From Cognataquiflexum aquatile (lineage in GTDB: Bacteria > Bacteroidota > Bacteroidia > Cytophagales > Cyclobacteriaceae): a stretch of DNA of 64,000 nucleotides. The position numbers were made by a program, and so were the translations under genes. The notes under the pieces are model-generated. The model saw only the letters and a list, made by a program, of their open reading frames with translations, was not told the DNA's origin and made no database searches. Shown in pieces: positions 44,115 through 52,252 of this stretch. Numbering within the stretch: position 1 is the stretch's first letter; each line of letters opens with the position of its first letter. The DNA lies in NCBI RefSeq assembly GCF_003316845.1, contig NZ_QMIK01000007.1:186001-250000 (forward strand), written 5' to 3'.

Positions 44115-45644
44115 TTATTCCCACTCAATCGTAGCCGGCGGCTTGGAAGAAATGTCATAGACTACGCGGTTGACGCCTTTGACACGGTTGATAATTTCAT
44201 TGGACATTTTCCCGAGAAACTCATAAGGCAAATGGATCCAATCTGCTGTCATGCCGTCCACAGAGCCTACAGCTCTCAGCGCCACGACCTTTTCATAGGT
44301 ACGTTCATCTCCCATCACTCCTACAGATTGGATCGGGAGCAGGATCGCTCCGGCCTGCCAAACCTGATTGTACAATCCTGAATCTTTAAGTCCTTGGATA
44401 AAAATATAATCCACTTCCTGAAGGGTCTTGACTTTCTCCGCTGTAATATCACCCAAAATCCTGATGGCAAGTCCGGGTCCCGGAAAAGGATGTCTGCCTA
44501 TGATGGTTTCAGGAATATCCAAAGCCCTGCCTACTTCCCGCACCTCATCTTTGAACAGAGTGTTTAATGGTTCCACTACCGAAAGCTTCATAAAGTCTGG
44601 CAAGCCACCCACATTGTGGTGGGATTTGATGGTGGCAGAGGGTCCTTTGACGGATACTGATTCGATCACATCAGGATAGATGGTACCTTGTCCAAGCCAT
44701 TTGACACCCTCAATCTTGTGGGCTTCGTCATCAAAAACCTCAATAAATGCACGTCCAATTGCTTTTCTCTTGGCTTCAGGATCACTCAATCCCGCCAAGG
44801 CATCATAAAATCTTTGCTTGGCATCAACACCGATTACATTCAACCCAAGGGTTTTATAGGATTCCAGAACTTCTTCATATTCATTTTTACGGAGCAGTCC
44901 ATTGTCCACAAAAACACAGTACAGGTTTTTGCCAATAGCACGATGGATCAATGTGGCAGCCACTGAGGAATCTACCCCACCGGAAAGGCCCATGACAACA
45001 TTGTCGGATCCGATTTTGGCTTTCAGTTGAGCGATAGTCGTGTCAATAAAAGTATCAGAAGTCCAATCCTGCGCACATCCACAAATGTTGACCACAAAAT
45101 TCCTGAGCAGATTTTTTCCCTCCAAGGAATGTGTTACCTCAGGATGGAATTGGATGCCGTAGGTTTCTTCCCCCTGAACTTTGAATGCAGCTACTTTCAC
45201 AGAAGCGGTACTTGCGATGACATCAAATCCACTTGGAAGCGATTTGATGGTGTCACCGTGGGACATCCATACCTGCGAACCGTGGGTCATTTCCTTGAGA
45301 AGGCCATAATGAAGGTCAATGTCATCGAGATTGGCGCGGCCATATTCCCGTATTTCTGAAGGAAGGACTTCTCCTCCATATTTGTTTGCAAGGAGCTGGG
45401 CGCCGTAGCAAACTCCCAAAAGCGGCAGTTTACCGCGAAGTCTATCAAGGTCTAAATCAGGGGATCCGGCATCTCTGACTGAGCATGGGCTGCCGGAAAG
45501 GATTACTCCTTTGATGTCGGGGGTGATTTCAGGAATTTTATTGAAGGGGTGGATTTCGCAATATACATTGAGTTCCCTCACCCTGCGGGCGATGAGTTGT
45601 GTGTATTGGGAACCAAAGTCTAGGATGAGGATTTGTTCTGCCAT
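44115..45644 (-). CDS. guaA: GMP synthase (glutamine-hydrolysing)
   Basis: The 509-residue enzyme aminates XMP to GMP using glutamine and ATP. The class I glutaminase domain has Cys in [10 protein letters not shown] and the His-Glu pair in [10 protein letters not shown] (about residues 79 and 168). The ATP pyrophosphatase domain has the loop GLSGGVDSS near residue 220, and the dimerisation domain ends in the canonical KPPATIEWE. The ATG at 45644 is used instead of a TTG two codons upstream. The gene is monocistronic. Confidence 0.98.
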   Translation of the reverse strand: MAEQILILDFGSQYTQLIARRVRELNVYCEIHPFNKIPEITPDIKGVILSGSPCSVRDAGSPDLDLDRLRGKLPLLGVCYGAQLLANKYGGEVLPSEIREYGRANLDDIDLHYGLLKEMTHGSQVWMSHGDTIKSLPSGFDVIASTASVKVAAFKVQGEETYGIQFHPEVTHSLEGKNLLRNFVVNICGCAQDWTSDTFIDTTIAQLKAKIGSDNVVMGLSGGVDSSVAATLIHRAIGKNLYCVFVDNGLLRKNEYEEVLESYKTLGLNVIGVDAKQRFYDALAGLSDPEAKRKAIGRAFIEVFDDEAHKIEGVKWLGQGTIYPDVIESVSVKGPSATIKSHHNVGGLPDFMKLSVVEPLNTLFKDEVREVGRALDIPETIIGRHPFPGPGLAIRILGDITAEKVKTLQEVDYIFIQGLKDSGLYNQVWQAGAILLPIQSVGVMGDERTYEKVVALRAVGSVDGMTADWIHLPYEFLGKMSNEIINRVKGVNRVVYDISSKPPATIEWE

Positions 45645-45823
45645 GCGCAAAGGTACACAGGGGAGGGATATTGGAAAAAGGAAAGGGAAATATTTTCAGA
45701 AGATTATTTTGTAATTGAAAATTGAAAGATTGGAAAATAGTAGAGCTAATGGTTATTGGGTTATTTGGATATCCTGCTTCTCCAGAAGCAGGAAGAAGGA
45801 TGATCTCATTAGGCAGATTAACC

Positions 45824-46828
45824 CTAATCTCCATCATTTCTAATCGAAAATGCTTTACCCGGATTTTGGATCAACATCAAATCCAACTCGGATTGGGTAA
45901 ATCCCTTTTCCTTAAGCATAGGAATCAACTCATCGAACAAAGCCGTGAAGCCTTTAAAATCACCCCCATCAGGTTCGCCTGGGCTGTACCATCCCGCATC
46001 ATGCGAAAGTAGCACATGGTCCAAAAGCCCATTTTCTTTACAATATACAATCCTCTCCAAATGGCCGGGAATATCCCAAGCGATGCCATCTAAGCTGATC
46101 CAAACTCCCTCTTCAGCGGCTTTCTTATAATTCTCAAAGTCTTTCTCTGCCTGTGCATGTACCCATACAAAATGGGAAAGGTCAATCTTTTCTTCTTTCA
46201 ATACATCGATTTCGGCATTGGCTGTTTCCCAAGTTCCGGTATGGGATACGATAAAAAGCCCTGTTTCCCTGTGGGTAATGGCTGCTGCCCTGACCAGTTT
46301 TTTATCCATCTCTAAAAGCGGAGCACCGCTATTGACTGAGATTTTGATAAATCCCGGTTTAACGCCAGTGTCTTCTATTCCTTCCTGAAATTCTTTAACC
46401 CATCTTTTCGCTAATTGCTCAGCAGATTCGGTAAAGGCATGTGCCGGTAGGTATTTGCCTTCCACAGCACCATAGTAGCCGGTATTGGTAATAAACTGAA
46501 TGCCTGTAGCTTCCGTAAGCTTTTGGAGTAAAACAGGATCTTTACCCAAATAAGATGGCGTACATTCAACCAAGGTTTTGACACCTCTTTCTTTTATTTC
46601 CTCCAAAAAAGGCAAAACCTTTTGCACCACGGAATCCTTGTCCCAACGGTGGTATCCCGTAGAATCTGCTCCGATAAAGTCCACCAAAATATGCTCATGA
46701 ATCAAAGTAAGACCCATTTCGGAAGGTGAAATTTCTCCGTTGACGGTATAGATTTTACCCTCATCGGATCCCTGGGGGGAACATCCAAAAACGGAAACAA
46801 ATAGGAAAAGCGGGATTAAAGCTCTCAT
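45824..46828 (-). CDS. Phosphotriesterase-family lipoprotein hydrolase
   Basis: The 334-residue protein has a lipobox (LFVSVFGC, Cys16). The metal ligands of the phosphotriesterase-like TIM barrel are all visible: HEH near residue 44, the bridging Lys in GFIKIS near 162, His in VSHTG and VHAQ, and Asp in LLSHDAGW near 275. Family members act as lactonases or phosphotriesterases; the true substrate is unknown. The lipoprotein signal places it in the envelope, which differs from the usual cytosolic form. Confidence 0.9.
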   Translation of the reverse strand: MRALIPLFLFVSVFGCSPQGSDEGKIYTVNGEISPSEMGLTLIHEHILVDFIGADSTGYHRWDKDSVVQKVLPFLEEIKERGVKTLVECTPSYLGKDPVLLQKLTEATGIQFITNTGYYGAVEGKYLPAHAFTESAEQLAKRWVKEFQEGIEDTGVKPGFIKISVNSGAPLLEMDKKLVRAAAITHRETGLFIVSHTGTWETANAEIDVLKEEKIDLSHFVWVHAQAEKDFENYKKAAEEGVWISLDGIAWDIPGHLERIVYCKENGLLDHVLLSHDAGWYSPGEPDGGDFKGFTALFDELIPMLKEKGFTQSELDLMLIQNPGKAFSIRNDGD

Positions 46829-46864
46829 GGATTTGAATTTTTTCCATAAGTTAAAAAAGATAGG

Positions 46865-47872
46865 CTAAGAATCCTCCAAATTGCTGTTTTCCCCTTCAAA
46901 CAAAGTCTTCAATTCTACCGCGTGGATTTTCTCCACTTCTTCTAAATACCTTCCAAAAACCGCAGTGCTGCCATGGGTAAGGTAAACTTTCTCAGCCTCA
47001 GTGGCTTTGATCGCAGTGATCAATCCCTCCCAATCTGCATGGTCAGAAAGTACAAAGCCGATATCAGCTGCCCTCCGCCTTCGCGCCCCTCTGATATTCA
47101 TCCAACCCGAGCAGATTCCTGTTTGGTAGGGAGAAAATTGCTTCATCCATGGAGAACCCATAGCCGAGGGCGGGGCAATAACCATGACTCCTTTGAACCT
47201 ACTTTTGGGAATTTCGGCAGTGACTTTTGGGATGTCTGTGACTTTGACGCCGTTGGCGATCAGTGCCTGATTGGTATTCCAAATGGCCCCATGGGCAAAA
47301 ACTTCACCAATTGACAAGTCAAGATGGTTGATGATTCTTTGGGCCTTTCCCAAAGAATATGCAAAAAGCACTGAATTCCTCCCATCAGCAGAATTTTGCC
47401 TCCACCAAGCATTGATATCGCTGAAGATTTCTTTTTGGGACTGCCACTTATAGATTGGCATGCCGAAGGTACATTCCGACACAAACTCATGACACCTGAC
47501 CGGCTCAAAAACCTGGGAAAGACCATCATCTTCAGTCTTATAATCCCCGGAAATGACAACGGTTTTTCCTTTGTATTCCAGCCTGACTTGGGAAGAGCCT
47601 GGGATATGACCTGAAGGATGAAGAGACAGCATCACCCCATTGATGTCCAATGTTTCTCCATATTCGATGGTTTCCAAAGAAATCTCCTGACCGAGACGGA
47701 GTTTCATCACTTCACTGGAATGATGATGCGAAAGATAATGCTTCATTCCCCATCGGGCATGGTCAGAGTGGGCATGGGTGATGACTGCCTTGTCAACAGG
47801 TATCCAAGGATCAATAAAAATATCCGCTTGAGGACAATACAATCCTGATGGTGTCAATTCAAGCAGATTCAT
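46865..47872 (-). CDS. Ligase-associated DNA exonuclease (metallo-beta-lactamase fold)
   Basis: The 335-residue protein has the MBL motif THAHSDHARW near residue 33, a GDYKTEDDGL segment with the metal Asp, and a beta-CASP-type C-terminal part ending in FVLSDHADW and VYLTHGS. This matches the exonuclease that usually sits beside an ATP-dependent DNA ligase and a helicase. Here neither partner is adjacent. It probably acts in DNA repair. Confidence 0.9.
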   Translation of the reverse strand: MNLLELTPSGLYCPQADIFIDPWIPVDKAVITHAHSDHARWGMKHYLSHHHSSEVMKLRLGQEISLETIEYGETLDINGVMLSLHPSGHIPGSSQVRLEYKGKTVVISGDYKTEDDGLSQVFEPVRCHEFVSECTFGMPIYKWQSQKEIFSDINAWWRQNSADGRNSVLFAYSLGKAQRIINHLDLSIGEVFAHGAIWNTNQALIANGVKVTDIPKVTAEIPKSRFKGVMVIAPPSAMGSPWMKQFSPYQTGICSGWMNIRGARRRRAADIGFVLSDHADWEGLITAIKATEAEKVYLTHGSTAVFGRYLEEVEKIHAVELKTLFEGENSNLEDS

Positions 47873-47937
47873 CCTTTTGTTTTTTTTAACTTAACCCCAA
47901 AAAATTTATCCTTTTGATTTCATCCCTCATCCTTATC

Positions 47938-48567
47938 CTAAATCTCCTCAAGTTCTTTTCCCGGCTTTGGATAACTCAATCTTGCGATTTTTTTTCCTAC
48001 ATGGTACTCATCCAAACCTGTAACCGTAACGGTCCCCAATACATTCAAATCCAGTGAACCGTCAGATCTCAGACCTTTTTCCTCCACCCAAACATGCTCA
48101 ATAGCACCTATGAGAAGTTCTGTACCGTTGAATTGGAGTGTTTGGGTTTCTACCAACTTGCACCCTACTTTCACCGGACTTTTGGCTACAAATGGGGCAA
48201 AAAAATCTTCTAGGTATTCTTCTTTCAATCCTGTGGCTTCGAATTCTGAACCTGAATACCTTGCCGCCGATTGGTGGGCTTCCCGGTAGAAATCTTCTGT
48301 TACATGATTGAGGGTAAAATACCCTGTTTCAAGGATATTTTCGAGGGTATGCCTTTCGACTGAATGAGGTCTGAACAAAATCCCCACCAAAGGAGGGCTG
48401 GCTCCGATATGAAAAACCTGGGAAAAAGGAGAAAGATTGGTGACTCCATTCTGGCTTTTAGTACCAATGAGATTCAGGCTTTTGTACCCTGAGAGGCAAT
48501 TGATAAAATCCCTTCTAAAAGACGATTCAGCCTCCAAAATGGAAGCCTTATCGAAATGCTTCATCAT
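47938..48567 (-). CDS. Flavin reductase family protein
   Basis: The 209-residue protein has the split-barrel flavin-binding fold of the flavin reductase-like domain (about 20-185), with the segment SQNGVTNLSPFSQVFHIGASPPLVGI and a LETGYFTLNHV strand. Some related proteins are FMN-dependent oxidoreductases of unknown substrate. The start overlaps the stop of the preceding gene by four bases (ATGA), so the two are translationally coupled. Confidence 0.88.
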   Translation of the reverse strand: MMKHFDKASILEAESSFRRDFINCLSGYKSLNLIGTKSQNGVTNLSPFSQVFHIGASPPLVGILFRPHSVERHTLENILETGYFTLNHVTEDFYREAHQSAARYSGSEFEATGLKEEYLEDFFAPFVAKSPVKVGCKLVETQTLQFNGTELLIGAIEHVWVEEKGLRSDGSLDLNVLGTVTVTGLDEYHVGKKIARLSYPKPGKELEEI

Positions 48568-49007
48568 ATCAAGATGGCTTCTTCTATTGAATTACAATAT
48601 TTGATATCCAAAAGGTGGATAATATTATCCGGGTTATTTTTCATGATTTGGTCTTTGGCGATCATGACCATTTTTTCAAACCATTTTTCTTCCGGAAGGA
48701 TTTTGCGGTGCTGGTCTACGCCGAGCTCAAGCATTTTATTTTTCCAGTGAAGGAAGTACCATTCCATACTAGGCTGGTGAAAAGCACGGAGAGATCTTTT
48801 ATCAAAAATGAATTTTCTGAACTTTCCTTTTTCTATGATTCTGGTGATATGGATAAAGGTGGTTTTGAAATCATCAATGGGAATATAGTCTGTCAATAAC
48901 TCACAGATGATCATTCCCTTTTCTTGATTGGCGTATACCTTGGCGTACTTTTCTTCAAAAATAAGCCCGAAGTTGTTGAGATCGATGGTATTGGCAGTGA
49001 TATTCAT
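48564..49007 (-). CDS. Protein of unknown function, STAS/SpoIIAA-like in pattern
   Basis: The 147-residue protein has no signal peptide. An N-terminal set of strands (YAKVYANQEKGMIICELL) is followed by a helix-rich section with the conserved-looking FIFDKRSLRAFHQPSMEWYF segment. The alternation weakly suggests a STAS/SpoIIAA-like fold, as seen in small Cytophagales signalling proteins. This is a guess. It is coupled to the flavin reductase gene by ATGA overlap and follows a small coiled-coil gene by 20 bases. Confidence 0.7.
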   Translation of the reverse strand: MNITANTIDLNNFGLIFEEKYAKVYANQEKGMIICELLTDYIPIDDFKTTFIHITRIIEKGKFRKFIFDKRSLRAFHQPSMEWYFLHWKNKMLELGVDQHRKILPEEKWFEKMVMIAKDQIMKNNPDNIIHLLDIKYCNSIEEAILI

Positions 49008-49027
49008 GATGGTGTCAGGGATTATTT

Positions 49028-49291
49028 TTAGTGAAACGACCGGTTTTTCATGTTTTTACCATTTGTAACTTCTTCCTTGAAGCTACCAAGATTTTCTTCA
49101 AGACGGATGGCATATTCCAAAGTTGTCTTGATCAGTTCTTGCTGGGAATGAATCTGCTCTTTCAATCTGGAAAGCTCTCTGTTCATATCCCCCAATTTGC
49201 CTTCATACTCTTTCTTTAGCCTTTCCTTTTCCAGTCTGGCCTTTTCCAGTTCTTCCTTGAAAATCAAAAATGATTCTGGTGGAGTCCTCAT
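49028..49291 (-). CDS. Small coiled-coil protein
   Basis: The 87-residue product is almost entirely a charged heptad-rich helix between residues 8 and 72 (ELEKARLEKERLKKEYEGKL and onward), with no membrane segment. It is probably a dimeric coiled coil. The family is unknown. It precedes the STAS-like gene at 48564-49007 and may be part of the same operon. Confidence 0.62.
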   Translation of the reverse strand: MRTPPESFLIFKEELEKARLEKERLKKEYEGKLGDMNRELSRLKEQIHSQQELIKTTLEYAIRLEENLGSFKEEVTNGKNMKNRSFH

Positions 49292-49371
49292 AATATTTAA
49301 TACTTTTTTAATCAGGGAGAATACCCAACTCTAATACAATAATCTTTTATAATTGTTTGAAATCTTTGAAA

Positions 49372-50058
49372 TTACATTCCTTTGACCGAAGACATCCCTC
49401 CGTCAAGGTGCAAAACCTGACCGGTCATCCAAGCCGCGTCTTGGGAAAGTAAAAAAACCGCAGCACCGGCAATATCCTCGGGCTGACCATACCTGCCCAA
49501 AGGATGTCTTTTGTTTGAAGCTTCTTTCTTATCATCATTGCCCAATAGCGCCGATGCCAAAGGTGTGTCTGTCAGGGAGGGGGCCACCACATTTACCCTG
49601 ATTTTATTGGTTGCCCATTCTGCTGCCAGAGATTTTGCCAAACCTTCGACTGCACCTTTGGCACTGGAAATGGAGGAATGGAATCCAAGGCCTACCTGCA
49701 CTGCAACAGTACTGAAAAGGACTACAGAAGCTGATTCTGATTTTTTTAAGCCTTTCACACAAGCTTGCAATACTTTCACAGCACCCAAAACATTGACTTC
49801 ATAATCTCTTTGAAAATCTTCAATAGAAAATCGGTGGAAAGGCTTCAGACTGATAGTGCCCGGACAATAGACAAGTCCATCAATCACTTCCGGAAGTCCG
49901 GCAATTGAATCAAATTTTTGGGTGACATCGAGGTGTGACTCCCCTTCTCCTGACCTGTGGTAAGGAAAAACATTCGCTCCCAAAACATTTAATTTTTCAA
50001 TAATTGACCTGCCGATACCCGAGTTACCGCCTATGATGACAATGTTCTTATGGTTCAT
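49372..50058 (-). CDS. Short-chain dehydrogenase/reductase (SDR)
   Basis: The 228-residue classical SDR has the NAD(P) loop GGNSGIGRSI near residue 8, a catalytic Ser in FSTVAVQVGLGFHSSISSAKGA where Ser replaces the usual Tyr of the YxxxK motif, and the GQVLHLDGG C-terminus. The YxxxK position reads SSISSAK, so the proton-donating Tyr seems to be absent. The substrate is unknown. It is the next gene downstream of folE, behind a terminator. Confidence 0.85.
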   Translation of the reverse strand: MNHKNIVIIGGNSGIGRSIIEKLNVLGANVFPYHRSGEGESHLDVTQKFDSIAGLPEVIDGLVYCPGTISLKPFHRFSIEDFQRDYEVNVLGAVKVLQACVKGLKKSESASVVLFSTVAVQVGLGFHSSISSAKGAVEGLAKSLAAEWATNKIRVNVVAPSLTDTPLASALLGNDDKKEASNKRHPLGRYGQPEDIAGAAVFLLSQDAAWMTGQVLHLDGGMSSVKGM

Positions 50059-50120
50059 AATTCGTTTTATTATAAAATCGATTCGGAAAAAAATTGTTTT
50101 AAAACTTCAGGATATAAAAA

Positions 50121-50144
50121 AAACCGGGATGGATATCCCGGTTT
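50121..50144 (-). terminator. Intrinsic terminator of folE
   Basis: AAACCGGGA and TCCCGGTTT form a perfect 9-bp stem with a 6-base loop, followed on the minus strand by a run of T, 26 bases past the folE stop. Confidence 0.85.
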
Positions 50145-50169
50145 GATTTGGTTCAGTTTCCAATTTAAA

Positions 50170-50868
50170 TTATTTCATACTGATATATTTCATGAATTCA
50201 TTTCTTGAATGTTCATCTTTCTCAAATTTTCCACTGTAAAACGAGGTCACTGTGGCGCTGTTCACATCCTGAATTCCTCTACTGGAAACACACATGTGAT
50301 GAGCATCTATGATGATGGCTACGTCGTCTGTTCCGAGCATTTCTTTCAACTCATTGCCGATCTGCATCGTCAACCTTTCCTGCACCTGAGGTCTTTTGGC
50401 AAAGTACTGTACTATTCTGTTGATCTTGGAAAGTCCGATTACAGTACCGTTTGAGATATAGGCAACGTGTGCCTTTCCGATAATCGGGACGAAATGGTGC
50501 TCACAGTTGGAATGGAAGGTAATGTCCTTCTCCACCAACATTTCATTGTACTTGTATTTGTTTTCAAAAAGCTTTACAACCGGCTTGTTTTTGGGATCAA
50601 GACCACTGAAAATTTCTTTGATATACATTTTGGCCACTCTTTTTGGGGTTCCTTTAAGACTGTCATCAGTCAGGTCAAGTCCCAAAACATGCATAATTTC
50701 TCTGAAATGCTTTTCAATAAGCTCCATTTTGAGCTCATCATCCATCTCGAAAGCATCTTCTCTCAGTGGAGTATCGTGGGAAGTCCCGATATGTTCATCC
50801 CCCATTTCGTCATAAGATTGAGAAAAATTAATTCCCATCGTATTCAACAAAGTTTCTTTCTGTTTCAT
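50170..50868 (-). CDS. folE: GTP cyclohydrolase I (FolE)
   Basis: The 232-residue enzyme converts GTP to 7,8-dihydroneopterin triphosphate, the first step of folate and pteridine synthesis. The zinc-binding motif SNCEHHFVPIIGKAHVAYI near 120-138, GLSKINRIV and the ending HMCVSSRGI match the family. Two starts are possible: ATG at 50868, overlapping queD by 41 bases, or ATG at 50838, overlapping it by 11 bases. The overlap with queD suggests coupled synthesis of pterin enzymes. Confidence 0.96.
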   Translation of the reverse strand: MKQKETLLNTMGINFSQSYDEMGDEHIGTSHDTPLREDAFEMDDELKMELIEKHFREIMHVLGLDLTDDSLKGTPKRVAKMYIKEIFSGLDPKNKPVVKLFENKYKYNEMLVEKDITFHSNCEHHFVPIIGKAHVAYISNGTVIGLSKINRIVQYFAKRPQVQERLTMQIGNELKEMLGTDDVAIIIDAHHMCVSSRGIQDVNSATVTSFYSGKFEKDEHSRNEFMKYISMK

Positions 50869-51238
50869 ATAGCCGAATCGTTAAGTCGTATTTTGTGTCG
50901 ATTTTTTTCCTTAAAATATTCCAAATAACCACAGCGATATTTTCCGCTGATGGGTTGAGATTTTTGAATTCATCTGTATCCAAGTTTAAATTTTTATGAT
51001 CAAATTTATCCAGTACCTGTAATTTGATTAAATCACTTAATATTTTCATGTCATACACATAACCTGTTCCGGGATCGATAGGTCCCAAAAGCTTTACGAT
51101 CAACTCGTAATTGTGACCGTGAAAATTGGGGTTGTTGCACTTTCCAAAAACACGCTCGTTTTCTTCTGTTGACCAATCAGGGTTGTGTAACCTGTGTGCT
51201 GCGTTGAAATGCTCTTTTCTATATACTGCTACTTTCAT
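50828..51238 (-). CDS. queD: 6-carboxytetrahydropterin synthase / 6-pyruvoyltetrahydropterin synthase family protein
   Basis: The 136-residue protein has zinc-ligand His in HFNAAHRL (residues 10-17) and HGHNYEL, the catalytic Cys in FGKCNNPNFHGHNY, and the C-terminal Glu in RLYETERN. In bacteria with FolE it usually makes the queuosine precursor 6-carboxytetrahydropterin from dihydroneopterin triphosphate, exactly the folE product encoded next. A pterin cofactor role is the alternative. It is the first gene of the queD-folE pair, divergent from the L,D-transpeptidase gene. Confidence 0.93.
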   Translation of the reverse strand: MKVAVYRKEHFNAAHRLHNPDWSTEENERVFGKCNNPNFHGHNYELIVKLLGPIDPGTGYVYDMKILSDLIKLQVLDKFDHKNLNLDTDEFKNLNPSAENIAVVIWNILRKKIDTKYDLTIRLYETERNFVEYDGN

Positions 51239-51541
51239 TATTTATCAAACAGGAGTTTATTAATTTTTGTTTAAAGAATTCAAACAAAAATTAAACAAAA
51301 ATTTCAAACGATTGATTATCAGACAGGAATATCTGTAATTTTTACGAATATTTTCCCATGAATAATAAATCATGCTTTCTAACATTTATAGGGATGAAAA
51401 CAGTTCCATAAATCAATTGCTGTTTTAGTTAAAATTAAGGATTAAAAAATATATCAGATAAATGGAATTTTATGGCACTTGGTTTGCGTTTATGGCGTTA
51501 GATATTTTCATTTGTAATTCCCATACTATCAAACAAATACA
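51239..51541. other. AT-rich divergent intergenic region
   Basis: The 303-base gap between queD and the L,D-transpeptidase gene holds no gene. Its queD-side part has repeated CAAAAATT / AATTTTTG words near 51258-51306, close to but not matching the -7 consensus. The other end holds the sigma-54 promoter at 51473-51487. Confidence 0.7.
51473..51487 (+). promoter_or_regulatory. Sigma-54 (RpoN) promoter
   Basis: TGGCAC-N5-TTGC fits the -24/-12 sigma-54 consensus exactly, with GG at 51474-51475 and GC at 51486-51487, spaced 12 bases apart. Transcription would start about 12 bases on, near 51499, leaving a leader of about 43 bases before the start codon at 51542. Confidence 0.7.
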
Positions 51542-52252
51542 ATGCGGAAACTCACCCTCGTTCTCATTCTATTGCTAGGCAGCTCCATTTCCACTTATTT
51601 CTTTGTCAACAGTTCACCCTCCTCTATCCTCAAAGAACTTTCTTTCGAAAATAGTTTTATTGAGCTTGTCAGTTCAAATTCTGCCAATTTGGAATTCAAA
51701 ATCCCAGAACGTGAAATTTTGTCATACGGCATCAAAGGATATTTGAAGATGCAGGAAGAAGGCAAGATAACAGATGGAAAGCCACTCACGGTAATTGATT
51801 TTTCTTTGCCTTCCTCCGAAAAAAGAATGTGGATCATCGATATGAAAGATGGTCTAATCCTCCACTACGGCCATGTTTCGCACGGAAGAAATTCAGGTGA
51901 CCTGATGGCAAAGCAGTTTTCAAATGTGAGTTCTTCCTACATGAGCAGTCTCGGTTTCTTCTTAACCGGAGAAACATACCAAGGCAAGCATGGATATTCT
52001 TTGAGGCTTGACGGTCTCGAAAAAGGGTTCAATGACAAAGCGAGAGAACGTGCCATTGTCATTCACGGTGCTGATTATGCTCATGAAAACTTTATCAGAC
52101 AAACCGGTAGATTAGGCAGAAGCTTGGGTTGTCCGGCTCTTCCCAATGAAATCGCCGATGAGGTGATCGATATGATCAAGGAACGATCACTCTTATTTAT
52201 TTACGGCAAAGACAAAGAATATTTGGACAAATCGGCTTTCTTAAATACCTGA
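51542..52252 (+). CDS. Murein L,D-transpeptidase catalytic-domain protein (YkuD_2 type)
   Basis: The 236-residue product has an N-terminal signal or anchor helix (about 4-22) and a catalytic domain (about 60-225) with HGADYA near residue 178 and the active-site motif GRSLGCPALP, in which Cys is the nucleophile. Such enzymes form or edit 3-3 peptide cross-links in peptidoglycan. It lies behind a sigma-54 promoter, and its last 12 bases overlap the converging L,D-transpeptidase gene. Confidence 0.9.
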   Translation: MRKLTLVLILLLGSSISTYFFVNSSPSSILKELSFENSFIELVSSNSANLEFKIPEREILSYGIKGYLKMQEEGKITDGKPLTVIDFSLPSSEKRMWIIDMKDGLILHYGHVSHGRNSGDLMAKQFSNVSSSYMSSLGFFLTGETYQGKHGYSLRLDGLEKGFNDKARERAIVIHGADYAHENFIRQTGRLGRSLGCPALPNEIADEVIDMIKERSLLFIYGKDKEYLDKSAFLNT

